Assembly: GCA_001899005.1 (NCBI GenBank) | Contig: MKUW01000015.1 | Location: 372,001 to 436,000, forward strand | Length of the DNA: 64,000 nucleotides | Direction: 5' to 3' | Source of the DNA: Chloroflexi bacterium 44-23 | GTDB lineage: Bacteria; Chloroflexota; Anaerolineae; Anaerolineales; Anaerolineaceae | Part shown: positions 26,841 to 35,949 of the stretch, piece after piece | How positions within the stretch are numbered: position 1 is the stretch's first letter | How the letters are laid out: the number at the start of each line of letters is the position of its first letter | The notes under the pieces: model-generated | Seen by the model: only the letters and a program-made list of their open reading frames with translations | What the model was told of the DNA's origin: nothing | Database searches by the model: none | Program-made: the position numbers and the translations under genes

Positions 26841-29800
26841 ATGGCCAAGATTTCCTTGCGTGAATACATTCGAGAAATAGAAAACCTGATCGACAGAGGT
26901 GATACGCAAAAAGCCATAGCACACTGTAAACATCTTTTGAGGTTTTATCCAAAACATATCGATACATATCGACTTTTTGGAAAAGCACTTTTAGAAATGC
27001 AGAAATACGGGGATGCCTCGGATATTTTTCAGAGGGTACTTTCCTCCGTTCCGGATGATTTTATTTCTCAAATTGGAATGAGCATTATAAAAGAAGATGA
27101 AAATAACTTAGATGCAGCCATTTGGCACCTCGAAAGAGCATTTGAAATCCAGCCATCGAACAAAGCAGTACAGGATGAATTAAAACGCTTATATTCCAGC
27201 AGAGATGGCGTCCTTCCAACAAAAATACGCTTGACTCGCGGTGCCCTTGTTCGGATGTATGCCAGAGGGGAACTGTACTCACAAGCAATAGCCGAGATTA
27301 AAGCCGCCTTAATTGAAGACCCCAATCGAGTTGATCTGGAAGTTATCTTGGGGCGTCTCTACTATATTTTAGGTCAAAAGCTCGAAGCCACTGAAACAGC
27401 CAGTAAATTAATAGCCATGTTACCTTATTGCTACGAGGCAAACCGTATTCTGGCTGAAATTCTTCCGGGTACTTCACGCGATGAAGATGCGAAAATATTC
27501 AGACAACGCGTGATCGACCTTGACCCTTACTTTGAATTTGTAAACGAATCCATCCCCAATCCCATTGATATTGCTGATAACAATGTGATGGTTGAGTATT
27601 TGGACTGGGATCCTACGACAGCGGAATCAGATCAACCAGATTGGGCGAAATCGATTGGATTGGATTGGGATACTGGCGAAAAAATTGCTGCTCCATCGCT
27701 CGATAGCTGGCTTTCTGACGAAATGGATTTAACCAAACCACGGGAAGAAAATGTTTTTCCGGGTTATTCAAGTTTAGAAGAGAATCATGAAGAACAAGAA
27801 CAACCCGAAAAGATCGATTCAAGCTCTTATGATGTGGATGAGACAATTGTGCCCGAGAGTAAAACTGCTGAATCAGAATTAATCAATGTGAATGAAAATG
27901 AAACCATACCCGCCTGGATGGCAGAAGTCGGTTGGGAAGTAAGCGATGAGGTCAATCCGGATCTTGAAAAAGGTTTCAACTTTACAGCTGGAGATGAAGA
28001 AATTGTTTCAGAAATTGCTTCAGGGGAAGAGCTCCCGGAAATTGAGCCAGGAATAATACCGGATTGGGTAAAACAACTTGCACCTTCAGAAGAATTGCGT
28101 GCTGAGGGCATAATCGATGAAGATGATCAATTTATAGATGACAAAAACTTTGAAAAACTTTTTTCAGTGTCACCAGTTGAAGAAGAAGAAGAAGACTTCT
28201 TTAAGAATTTAAATAAATCACAGGATTGGATGAAAGAATTTGAAACAGAGAGTGATGAGCTCATTCGACGGGATGAAGTTGAAGGATTAGTTTCTGAACT
28301 GGAAAACCAGGAATTTTCTTACGCTGAAGAATCTGAAGAAATCATTTTGCCGGCCGAGGAATCTGATTCAGGAGCAGGCACTTTTTCTACAGATGCCGAA
28401 ATTGAAGAAGAAGAAAAAGAAGAAATTAATTTACCTGCAATTAGTGAGAGTGCTACTGAAGTAACCGCAGATGTTGAATCAAGTTGGTTCCGGGATTTTA
28501 TTCCTGATGAAGGAAAAGTTAAACAAGTGGATGGTGAGGAGGAGGAGGATAAGAGTTTCTTAAGCTTTTTGCCTGAGATTGGTGATACAGATCAGGAAGA
28601 GCCGCAGGCTGTACCGCAAGAAGGTGATTTCTCTTGGTTGAATGCATTACAAAGCTCCGCTGGCGATGAAGACATACCCGCCGAGGAGGAATTGCCCCAA
28701 CCAACAGAAAAGAAAGATCTTGACGCCATCACAGAAGATGATGATGAAGAATTTAAAGATATTTTTACTTTAATCGATCCAACGATTAAGGAATCCATTC
28801 AAGAGTCTGAGGAAATCGATCTATCAAGCTTGCCATTGGAAGAAAAGACCCCGGATTGGCTTGAATCTTTAATGCAAAACATTCCTGAACAGCAACCTGA
28901 AGATGCGGTTACAAAGAGAATTGATTCTCCTTCTTTCGAGGCAGAACCTGAAACCACAGCAGAGCCGGATTTGGCTACGAAGAAAATCGAATCTCCCTCT
29001 TTCGAATCCGGTACTCCCATAAATGCAGATGAAGAAACTGTTATCGAGGATTCGTCTTCAGAAGAAATCGAATCTGCATTTTCTTGGATGGAAGAATTGG
29101 TTACAAAACATAGCAAAACTGAACAGATGACATCTTTTGATAACATCAGCGAAACACCTGCACAGCCGGATTGGTTAAAAGACTTCAAAGAAGAAGCCAT
29201 TGAAGAAGAACCCGATCCATTTATGGAATCAAGTAAAGAGGCAGAGCAAGATTTTCTGGATGATGATTTGACTCCTTCCTGGTTGAAAGCTTTACAAGAT
29301 GAATCACAAGAACCGGACGAAATTGTTTCTGAATTGGCGCATGAGACAGATGAAATTTCCCAAGAAATAGATGTTACTTCCCTTGAATTAGATGATGAAT
29401 TTGAGGCATTGTCCGCTGTTGAAGATGTAGAAACACATGAAGAGGTTGAACCAGTTGCAGATATTGAACAAGAATATGTAGAGGCCTCCTCTGCTTTGAA
29501 ACTAGACGATGAAATAATAAGCCAGATTGATGGCATCTTAGAGCCTGAAAAGGCATCACTACTTTCACATGATCAAGAAATTGAAGAGGATATAGATTTT
29601 GATTTAAGCACTCAGGTCCCTGAACATGTTGAAGATGGCAAGCTTGAAGAAGCGCTTGTTGCAGCTGTAGATTTCAAGGAAAAACCAGATTCAGAGATCA
29701 GGACTGTTGAAGAAGAATTGGTAATTCAAAAACAGGTCCAAGGTGATTTCGAGAAAAACAATGTAGAAAATCTGGTTTTGGCGAACAAATTACTCAATAA

Positions 29801-30014
29801 AGGCGAGGTTGAGAATGCGGTTACGCTCTATAATGGTTTGATACAATCTAAATCTTCATTGGATGAAATCATCAGAGAATTAAAAGAAGCCTTGGACCAT
29901 CGCTACCCTATCGACATCTCCCTTTGGCAGACACTCGGAGATGCATATGTACGAAAAAATCAACTTCAGAATGCACTTGACGCATATACCAAAGCTGAGG
30001 AATTAATTTCATAA
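26841..30014 (+). CDS. large acidic TPR scaffold protein with repeated Trp motifs
   Basis: 1057 residues from ATG 26841, which follows GGAGG by four bases. A TTG four codons earlier lies inside that site. Residues 1-220 are about five TPR units (for example AKISLREYIREIENLIDRG, DTYRLFGKALLEMQKYGDA). About 220-950 is a low-complexity, Glu/Asp-rich region with ten spaced short motifs of the form (P or S)-x-W-(L/M/V/F)-x-x-hydrophobic, such as IPDWVKQL, TPDWLESL and TPSWLKAL. A duplicated tract contains RIDSPSFE / KIESPSFE. The last 90 residues are another TPR pair. Cytoplasmic, no signal peptide. Probably an adaptor. Partner unknown. ndk follows after 16 bases. Confidence 0.8.
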   Translation: MAKISLREYIREIENLIDRGDTQKAIAHCKHLLRFYPKHIDTYRLFGKALLEMQKYGDASDIFQRVLSSVPDDFISQIGMSIIKEDENNLDAAIWHLERAFEIQPSNKAVQDELKRLYSSRDGVLPTKIRLTRGALVRMYARGELYSQAIAEIKAALIEDPNRVDLEVILGRLYYILGQKLEATETASKLIAMLPYCYEANRILAEILPGTSRDEDAKIFRQRVIDLDPYFEFVNESIPNPIDIADNNVMVEYLDWDPTTAESDQPDWAKSIGLDWDTGEKIAAPSLDSWLSDEMDLTKPREENVFPGYSSLEENHEEQEQPEKIDSSSYDVDETIVPESKTAESELINVNENETIPAWMAEVGWEVSDEVNPDLEKGFNFTAGDEEIVSEIASGEELPEIEPGIIPDWVKQLAPSEELRAEGIIDEDDQFIDDKNFEKLFSVSPVEEEEEDFFKNLNKSQDWMKEFETESDELIRRDEVEGLVSELENQEFSYAEESEEIILPAEESDSGAGTFSTDAEIEEEEKEEINLPAISESATEVTADVESSWFRDFIPDEGKVKQVDGEEEEDKSFLSFLPEIGDTDQEEPQAVPQEGDFSWLNALQSSAGDEDIPAEEELPQPTEKKDLDAITEDDDEEFKDIFTLIDPTIKESIQESEEIDLSSLPLEEKTPDWLESLMQNIPEQQPEDAVTKRIDSPSFEAEPETTAEPDLATKKIESPSFESGTPINADEETVIEDSSSEEIESAFSWMEELVTKHSKTEQMTSFDNISETPAQPDWLKDFKEEAIEEEPDPFMESSKEAEQDFLDDDLTPSWLKALQDESQEPDEIVSELAHETDEISQEIDVTSLELDDEFEALSAVEDVETHEEVEPVADIEQEYVEASSALKLDDEIISQIDGILEPEKASLLSHDQEIEEDIDFDLSTQVPEHVEDGKLEEALVAAVDFKEKPDSEIRTVEEELVIQKQVQGDFEKNNVENLVLANKLLNKGEVENAVTLYNGLIQSKSSLDEIIRELKEALDHRYPIDISLWQTLGDAYVRKNQLQNALDAYTKAEELIS

Positions 30015-30030
30015 TTATTGGAGTAAATAC

Positions 30031-30486
30031 ATGGAACAAACATTAGTATTGGTGAAACCCGATGGCGTGCAACGAGGTCTCATCGGTGAAATAATCGCTC
30101 GCTTGGAAAAAAGAGGTCTTAAACTTGTTGGTGCAAAATTAATCCAGGTTGCCGATTCACTGGCAAGAGAACATTACGCTATTCATATCGGTAAACCTTT
30201 TTACGAAGGGTTGATCCAATACATTACCGCTGCTCCGGTGATGGCCATGGTATGGGAGGGTGAGAATTCCGTTAATGCAGTACGACAAACCATGGGTTCG
30301 ACCGATCCTGTAAAAGCCACGCCGGGGACCATTCGTCATGATTTTGCATTGTTAATCTCCCGCAATCTTACACATGCATCCGATTCCCCCGAAAATGCTC
30401 GAAATGAAATTTCGCTATGGTTTGAAAAAGATGAAATTGTCGAGTGGCAACGATTAAATGAAGATTGGATTACCGGCGGAAACTAG
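30031..30486 (+). CDS. ndk: nucleoside diphosphate kinase
   Basis: 151 residues. Starts EQTLVLVKPDGVQRGLIGEI, contains HYAIHIGKPFYEGLI and the ATP-binding MGSTDPVKATPGTIRHDF. The phosphorylated histidine is H115 in RNLTHASDSPENA. The usual HGSDS block reads HASDS, a conservative change. Balances NTP pools by gamma-phosphate transfer through phosphohistidine. It sits 16 bases after the TPR gene and is probably co-transcribed with it. Within this window it lies with other pyrophosphate/nucleotide enzymes. Confidence 0.96.
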   Translation: MEQTLVLVKPDGVQRGLIGEIIARLEKRGLKLVGAKLIQVADSLAREHYAIHIGKPFYEGLIQYITAAPVMAMVWEGENSVNAVRQTMGSTDPVKATPGTIRHDFALLISRNLTHASDSPENARNEISLWFEKDEIVEWQRLNEDWITGGN

Positions 30487-30647
30487 ACTTCGCAGCTAAA
30501 GCAAAGATTTCGTTTCTAAAAACCTGCTAATTAGAATACTTAAACAGTGCAAGAAACCAAAAACAGGTCAGTTTTCCGGTTCCCTAGTATTAATTATTTG
30601 CAACCAAAAATATATTGGTCAGATTTCAAAATTAACCGACCTTCAAT

Positions 30648-31211
30648 TCAAGCTTGCTTAGAAATTAAAGCCAAGTTATCGCCATTAATGGCCATATAAT
30701 CGAGCCAATCGATCATCGCTTCAATCTGCTTTATTCGATATTGTATTATCAGCCCGTGATAAACGCTTTGACTTTCCAATTCATGGGCTGCAATTCTTTC
30801 CAGCCAACTCATACATTCGAGTCTCTGATCCTCAATCAACAAAAGCCCGCTTTTATCATCCAATTTCATAGAGAAAAATAACTTCGCCAAAAACTCTTGC
30901 CGCATTTCTCGACCGTGATCGACTGGTTTTCCCATCCAAGAAAGAACAACCTGGCGGCCCTCATCAGTCAGACTGTATTCTTTGCGTGACGGGTATTGAT
31001 CACCCTCTACTTTAAATTGATCAAGGTAGCCGTTTTGAAAAAACTTATCCAAATAGCCATAAAAGAGGCTTTGCTTTATGTGCCAGATTTCTCTAAATTC
31101 AACGCTCTGGGATAAATGTTTATATAGTTCATACCCATAATATGGTTTATCCAGAAAAAAGCCCAGGATCGAATAACTGAGTGTGTTTATTTCTTTTTTT
31201 CTAGGGCTCAT
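30648..31211 (-). CDS. PadR family transcriptional regulator
   Basis: 187 residues. A PadR winged helix occupies residues 1-85 (LSYSILGFFLDKPYYGYELYKHL, WHIKQSLFYGYLDKF, RKEYSLTDEGRQVVLSW), followed by a helical Vir-type dimerisation domain. PadR proteins repress efflux, phenolic-acid or stress genes. No obvious effector gene adjoins it: ppa is divergent at 31436. The -10 box ATTATA (plus-strand reading) at 31219-31224 is seven bases before the ATG, with no Shine-Dalgarno site, so the mRNA is probably leaderless. Confidence 0.85.
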   Translation of the reverse strand: MSPRKKEINTLSYSILGFFLDKPYYGYELYKHLSQSVEFREIWHIKQSLFYGYLDKFFQNGYLDQFKVEGDQYPSRKEYSLTDEGRQVVLSWMGKPVDHGREMRQEFLAKLFFSMKLDDKSGLLLIEDQRLECMSWLERIAAHELESQSVYHGLIIQYRIKQIEAMIDWLDYMAINGDNLALISKQA

Positions 31212-31435
31212 GCCTTGAATTATATTCTATATTATCGCCAAGAAAATAATAACCAGTTTTTATTTACATTTTATCAGTGTCTTGTACGACAATTGAATAA
31301 ATTTATTTTAGCTGTTTGAAGAGTAAGCCAAGATCACAAAAGTGAGCAAATATTTTCTTTGAGAATTTTATTTTTATTTTTTACATAGGCCAAAAGGAAG
31401 TATAATAAGGCTTAATAAATTCATTGGAGGATTAT
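31212..31435. promoter_or_regulatory. divergent padR/ppa promoter region
   Basis: Carries the padR -10 (31219-31224, minus strand) and a ppa -10 TATAAT at 31401-31406 with TTTACA 15 bases upstream. A small dyad TTGTACGACAA lies at 31282-31292 and might be an operator. No other structure seen. Confidence 0.4.
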
Positions 31436-32047
31436 TTGAAATTTCCAAGCCCTTTTTTCCGTTGGCGCCCGCACCCCTGGCATGGTCTGGAAGCCGGCCC
31501 CAACCCCCCAAAATTAGTACATGCATACATCGAAATATCTCCATTTGATCTTGTCAAATACGAAGTCGATAAAGAAACTGGTTATTTACGGGTTGATCGC
31601 CCGCAGAGAAGCTCTTCAATTCCTCCAACCTTGTATGGCTTTATTCCCAGAACCTATTGTGGCAGTCGGGTAGGAAAACTTTCTCCAAAATCAACACGTG
31701 GTGATGGTGATCCACTAGATATTTGTGTAATAAGCGAAAGACCAATCACCAAAAGTGAGATTATTCTGAATGCGCGCGTTGTTGGTGGGATTCAAATGAT
31801 AGATGATGGCGAAGCGGATGATAAAATTGTAGCCATTTTATATAACGACAGCTTTTGGCAGGATATTAATGATTTGCCAGATCTTCCGAAGGCATTAATT
31901 GAACGTCTACAGCATTATTTCAGTACTTACAAATTGATTCCGGGCAAAGAAGATTTGACCTACATCGCCGATATTTACAATGCAGAACACGCCTTTAAAG
32001 TAGTAGAGGCTGCGTTGCTTGATTATGAAGAGACTTATGGGGAGTAG
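31436..32047 (+). CDS. ppa: inorganic pyrophosphatase, family I
   Basis: 203 residues from a TTG at 31436, preceded five bases earlier by GGAGG. A TTG at 31424 overlaps that site and is rejected. Family I motifs: [28 protein letters not shown], and the metal-binding [14 protein letters not shown] with three aspartates, plus [11 protein letters not shown]. Hydrolyses pyrophosphate in the cytoplasm. The long N-terminus ([22 protein letters not shown]) is typical of a subgroup of bacterial enzymes. Convergent with the ppk2 gene, together with hppA and ndk forming a pyrophosphate/phosphate theme. Confidence 0.92.
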   Translation: MKFPSPFFRWRPHPWHGLEAGPNPPKLVHAYIEISPFDLVKYEVDKETGYLRVDRPQRSSSIPPTLYGFIPRTYCGSRVGKLSPKSTRGDGDPLDICVISERPITKSEIILNARVVGGIQMIDDGEADDKIVAILYNDSFWQDINDLPDLPKALIERLQHYFSTYKLIPGKEDLTYIADIYNAEHAFKVVEAALLDYEETYGE

Positions 32048-32082
32048 AATTCTCTCTTCATCAAATATTTGACATAAGCAAA

Positions 32083-32898
32083 TCAATCAATAACAACCTT
32101 CTCAATGCCAGCCTCAGCAGCTGGATATTTCATATTGAGAGATTCTAGAGTTTCGATAATAACAGTAGATATAATCAAATTGCGATACCAGTTCCGATCT
32201 GCCGGTACGATATACCAGGGAGCACTCTTGGTGCTGGTCTTTTCCAAAACATCTTCGTATGCATCCCGATACTTATCCCACAAACCGCGTTCTTTTAAAT
32301 CACCGCTTGAAAACTTCCATTGTTTTTCAGGATTATCAATCCGCTCCTGAAGCCGAATTTTTTGTTCCTCTTTTGAAATATGCAAAAAGAATTTCAAAAT
32401 AACTGTACCTTCATCATGAAGCATTTTCTCAAAGGCGTTTATATGATCAAATCGTTTTTTCCAAACCTTTTCGGAAACCAATTCATGAACACGGACTACC
32501 AATACATCTTCATAGTGACTTCGATTGAATATAACAATTTCCCCCTTCGCCGGTGCTTGCTTGTGAATACGCCACAAATAATCGTGGTCTAATTCAAGCG
32601 CTGACGGTACCTTAAAACTTGCTACACGCACTCCAGAAGGGTTGACTCCCTTAAAAACTGACCTTATTACCCCATCTTTACCGCCGGTATCCATAGCCTG
32701 TAAAACAATTAAAATTCGTTGTTTTCTTTCAGCGTAGAGTAATTCCTGTAATTTCTCTAGCTGCGTGTTAAGTTCCAGCAAATGCAATTTCGCATCTTTT
32801 TTCCCTCCATCCCAAGCAGAGGTTTCAAGTGTGTCCCAATCATTCAGCTGTACTTTCTGGTCTGGTTCTAATCGGTATTTCTCAAATGCTTTCTTCAT
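32083..32898 (-). CDS. polyphosphate kinase 2 family protein (polyP:nucleotide phosphotransferase)
   Basis: 271 residues, one PPK2 domain. Walker A region LQAMDTGGKDGVIRSVF, followed by GVNPSGVRVASFK, and the Walker B/lid block IFNRSHYEDVLVVRVH. C-terminal WYRNLIISTVIIETLE is characteristic. Uses polyphosphate to phosphorylate AMP, ADP or GDP. The single-domain form with this sequence context resembles class I or III, which sequence alone does not separate. A-AAGGAAAA precedes the ATG at 32898. Converges with ppa. Confidence 0.9.
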   Translation of the reverse strand: MKKAFEKYRLEPDQKVQLNDWDTLETSAWDGGKKDAKLHLLELNTQLEKLQELLYAERKQRILIVLQAMDTGGKDGVIRSVFKGVNPSGVRVASFKVPSALELDHDYLWRIHKQAPAKGEIVIFNRSHYEDVLVVRVHELVSEKVWKKRFDHINAFEKMLHDEGTVILKFFLHISKEEQKIRLQERIDNPEKQWKFSSGDLKERGLWDKYRDAYEDVLEKTSTKSAPWYIVPADRNWYRNLIISTVIIETLESLNMKYPAAEAGIEKVVID

Positions 32899-32970
32899 TT
32901 TAGTTTTCCTTTCTTAGTGTACTTATTTATTTATCCATCTGATTTTCAATACCAGGAACCAAAATATTAA

Positions 32971-33456
32971 TTACGGTTTAGCACCAAATTCAATCTCATA
33001 TCCAAGTTGTTTCCACTGATTCATTCCGCCAGCCATACTGGTCACTTCTTCATACCCGGCTCTCTTTAGAATATCCCTTCCGGTTGTACTGCGGTTTCCA
33101 GAACGGCAAACAACGACAATCGGTTCATCTCTCGCCAATTCACTTAATCTGTCAGGTAATTCGCCCAGAGGAATTAATAATGAACCAGGTATATGACCAG
33201 ACTCATATTCTTCTGGTTCGCGGACATCCAACATTAATGTTCCAGATGAATAATATTCATGCGCTTTGGCAACAGAAATCTCGAGACTTAATTTTTCTGC
33301 CGAAACTGATCTACGCTGGGTCAAAGCAAAGAATGTGCCAAGTAAGACAACAATAGCAAGCGTAATAACCCACCAAAACGAACTATTTGGCTTTGTTTTT
33401 ATTTTTTGGGTTTTGTTAACTTGTGTTTTTTTGTCATTTCGCGTTTTCTGTTTCAT
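32971..33456 (-). CDS. membrane-anchored rhodanese-domain protein
   Basis: 161 residues. A basic N-terminus, then a transmembrane helix at about 28-46 (WWVITLAIVVLLGTFFALTQ), and a single rhodanese domain with MLDVREPEEYESGHIPGSLLIPLGEL and the active-site loop VVVCRSGNRSTTGRDIL. The catalytic Cys is present. The helix would place the domain outside the cytoplasm. Such proteins transfer sulfane sulfur or serve as redox-linked carriers. GGAGAAG lies before the ATG. Confidence 0.88.
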   Translation of the reverse strand: MKQKTRNDKKTQVNKTQKIKTKPNSSFWWVITLAIVVLLGTFFALTQRRSVSAEKLSLEISVAKAHEYYSSGTLMLDVREPEEYESGHIPGSLLIPLGELPDRLSELARDEPIVVVCRSGNRSTTGRDILKRAGYEEVTSMAGGMNQWKQLGYEIEFGAKP

Positions 33457-33575
33457 GTCTTCTCCATTTTAAGATAGAAATTGTAAACATGAATAATACC
33501 TTTTATTCATTAAAACTGGTATATAGTTTTATAGGCTTTCTTTCGCCTTTGACTGAATGATTGGAGTTATTTGCA

Positions 33576-34475
33576 TTGTTTATAAACTTCCATATTCCCG
33601 AAAATAAACAACTGATTGAAGAATTAGTCCCAGACGGGCTGAATAATAGAACATTTTCGATCCACATCCCAAATGATTTATCATCAGATGAAATTAGAAA
33701 CTTGGTGCAGGCTGCGGATGAAAGGTTTTTAAGAAGGAAGGAAATTCAAGATGTAAGATCAAACCCAATAAATTCATCCACTTATTACACAATCACAAAT
33801 GATGAATTACCCAATGTGTGCGTAATAGAATTGTCTCACTTTTATATTTATGATAACTGGGTATCAATCCGCTCAGGTGTCTTTGACCGTTACCTGAGGT
33901 TAAATATTAGCCATTTTATAGGTCGAATAGCTGATTTTTATAATGACAATGACCAGGATGTTTTTTTCATTAAATGGGATACCACTACCCTGAACCGAAT
34001 TCCCATACTTAAAATACGCCAGCTATTAAAAAGAAAGATCTCCCCTTTTGGTACATTTGTTTCCACAGATTTAATTTTACCGGTAAAGAAGCCTGAAAAA
34101 TCCTTGGATACGGAACAAAAGCAATTGGAAATTTACCGAAACCATCTTCCAAAAAAATTTGAGCTTGAGTTTCAAACTGTATTTAACGGATTTAGTAACC
34201 AATTGAAAGTTTCAGTATTTCGTACCTGGGAAAATTATCTTCAGAATTTCATCTTAAATGAAAATCATATCTCCTGCTTAACCAAATCAATGACAAAAGC
34301 ACTCATAACCGCTATTGCAGGTTCAGATGAAAAAAATGGAGTTTGGGTTGAATTAAAAACAAATAATAATTCAATAATTATCCCATTGAACGATGTTGAA
34401 GATATTTTGTTAAATCCAATTTTTGAAAAAATGTTTCATTTTTATCAACATTGGTGTGAGATTTTTTGTTATTAA
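33576..34475 (+). CDS. conserved-looking protein of unknown function
   Basis: 299 residues from TTG 33576, chosen because GGAG lies nine bases upstream. A TTG at 33561 is inside that site. I recognise no family. Features: no signal peptide, no transmembrane segment, mixed alpha/beta composition, an aromatic-rich middle (HFYIYDNWVSIRSGVF) and a hydrophilic C-terminal helix bundle, LEFQTVFNGFSNQLKV. Flanked by rhodanese on the other strand and a dihydrouridine synthase after 98 bases, so it is probably transcribed alone. A palindrome TAAAACT-N7-AGTTTTA lies upstream at 33511-33531. Confidence 0.6.
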   Translation: MFINFHIPENKQLIEELVPDGLNNRTFSIHIPNDLSSDEIRNLVQAADERFLRRKEIQDVRSNPINSSTYYTITNDELPNVCVIELSHFYIYDNWVSIRSGVFDRYLRLNISHFIGRIADFYNDNDQDVFFIKWDTTTLNRIPILKIRQLLKRKISPFGTFVSTDLILPVKKPEKSLDTEQKQLEIYRNHLPKKFELEFQTVFNGFSNQLKVSVFRTWENYLQNFILNENHISCLTKSMTKALITAIAGSDEKNGVWVELKTNNNSIIIPLNDVEDILLNPIFEKMFHFYQHWCEIFCY

Positions 34476-34560
34476 TTAACAAAGCTTCTTTTCTTTGTTA
34501 ATCCGCACGCTTCAAGCAATTTTCTTTGTGCAGTCTTACCAAGGTTTCTGATTTTTGCTT

Positions 34561-34566
34561 TACAAT
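34561..34566 (+). promoter_or_regulatory. -10 box 7 nt before the dihydrouridine synthase start
   Basis: TACAAT at 34561-34566 lies 7 bases before ATG 34574. No Shine-Dalgarno sequence. The -35 is weak (TTACCA, 19-base spacer). Candidate leaderless start. Confidence 0.45.
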
Positions 34567-34573
34567 TCTGCAT

Positions 34574-35560
34574 ATGAAAGACTTGAAACCTTTTCAGCTT
34601 GGAAGCACGCAATTAGACAATCCATTTTTTTTAGCCCCAATGGATGGCTTCACGGATTACCCTTTTCGGACGATCTGTAAACGTCTGGGAGCCGGTGTGT
34701 TGGTATCTGAATTTATTAACGGGCTGGACATTGAAAATCAGCATCCTTTTCTACAACAAAAAATATATTTTAGCGAAGACGAACATCCTTTTGGCTATCA
34801 AATTTTCGACGATTCTCCGGAGCGATTACTTCTGGCTGCACAATATCTTCGCGAGTTTAATCCCGATTTCATTGATATAAATTTTGGCTGCTCCGCCAGG
34901 AATGTTACTAATCGAGGCGCTGGAGCAGGATTATTGAGAAATCCTTCAAAAATCGCCGCAATAATCTCAACATTGGTCAAAAATGTAGATCTGCCGATTA
35001 CAGCAAAAATTCGGCTCGGCTGGGACAATCACAATTTAAATTATTTGGAGGTTTCCCACATCATCGAGAGTGAAGGGGCACAAATGATCGCCGTTCACGC
35101 TCGCACCAAAGTGCAGGGGTATTCAGGAAAGGCGGATTGGGATGCAATTGCACGAATTCAAGAGGCAATCAGTATTCCGGTGATTGCCAATGGGGATATC
35201 CGCACACCTGATGATATCGATAAAGTATTACAGGAAACCGGGTCATCTGGAATTATGGTAGGTCGGGGAGCTCTATCGAACCCATGGATTTTTCAACGAA
35301 AATATTTGGAAGACATTCAACCGATCGAAAGATACAAGGTGTTCCAACTACACTTCGAAAAAATGCTATCTTTCTATGGCAAACGGATTGGCTTAATTCT
35401 CTTCCGTAAACACTTACATAGTTATATAAATTCCGAAATCCTTACTCGCCCACAACGGATTGAATTGTTCACCCAAACAGAATCTAGCGGATTAGAGAAT
35501 TTAGTAAAGCAATACATTTACCAAAATCATTTTAGTCCCGGTCTAAATTCTCCATTTTAG
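34574..35560 (+). CDS. tRNA-dihydrouridine synthase
   Basis: 328 residues from ATG 34574. A TIM-barrel flavoprotein: FFLAPMDGFTDYPFRTICK, then DINFGCSARN with catalytic C106 (canonical NxGCP, here P is Ser), ITAKIRLGWD, IAVHARTKVQGYSG, VIANGDIRTPDDI and GIMVGRGALSNPWIF. Reduces specific uridines in tRNA using FMN and NAD(P)H. Closest in layout to DusB. The extra 16 residues upstream in frame lie beyond the -10 box and are excluded. Ends 29 bases inside the convergent AhpD-like gene. Confidence 0.88.
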   Translation: MKDLKPFQLGSTQLDNPFFLAPMDGFTDYPFRTICKRLGAGVLVSEFINGLDIENQHPFLQQKIYFSEDEHPFGYQIFDDSPERLLLAAQYLREFNPDFIDINFGCSARNVTNRGAGAGLLRNPSKIAAIISTLVKNVDLPITAKIRLGWDNHNLNYLEVSHIIESEGAQMIAVHARTKVQGYSGKADWDAIARIQEAISIPVIANGDIRTPDDIDKVLQETGSSGIMVGRGALSNPWIFQRKYLEDIQPIERYKVFQLHFEKMLSFYGKRIGLILFRKHLHSYINSEILTRPQRIELFTQTESSGLENLVKQYIYQNHFSPGLNSPF

Positions 35561-35891
35561 ATAGATCAAGTGTCTCGATAGCATGACGAAGATGTGGAAT
35601 TACAATGCTTCCACCGACTACCAAACCGACGTTTAATGCCTCCAGAATCTCTTCATCAGATATCCCCAATTGCACACATTGCAAGATGTGGTAGTCAATA
35701 CAGTCATTACACCTCAAAACGGTAGATGCAACCAGACCGCATAATTCTTTTGTTCTTTCGTCAAGTGCACCGGCTTTGTAAGCATTGGTATCGAGATTGA
35801 AAAAACGTTTGATACCAAGATGGTTGGTTTCAAGAATTCGCCGGTTCATTTTTTGCCGATATAATTGAAAGTCCGTTAATCGATTATGCAT
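35532..35891 (-). CDS. AhpD-like carboxymuconolactone decarboxylase family protein
   Basis: 119 residues. The family block LDERTKELCGLVASTVLRCNDCIDYHI includes a CxxC pair, C61 and C64, with H68 (CxxCxxxH), the AhpD-type redox site. The C-terminal part ILEALNVGLVVGGSIVIPHLRHAI fits. Members act as alkylhydroperoxidase-linked reductases or small peroxidases. AAGGGGAT precedes the ATG. Downstream of nothing obvious. Convergent overlap with the dihydrouridine synthase. Confidence 0.85.
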   Translation of the reverse strand: MHNRLTDFQLYRQKMNRRILETNHLGIKRFFNLDTNAYKAGALDERTKELCGLVASTVLRCNDCIDYHILQCVQLGISDEEILEALNVGLVVGGSIVIPHLRHAIETLDLSKMENLDRD

Positions 35892-35949
35892 TTTATCCCC
35901 TTAACAGGCAGGATTTATTAATTTTGTAATAATATTTCTTTTTCAAAGA

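Noticed and set aside
28799-29536. Serine-rich antisense frame of 245 residues inside the acidic TPR gene
   Set aside because: It mirrors the Glu/Asp codon bias (GAA/GAT read in reverse give Ser and Phe), lacks a ribosome site, and overlaps a well-supported gene.
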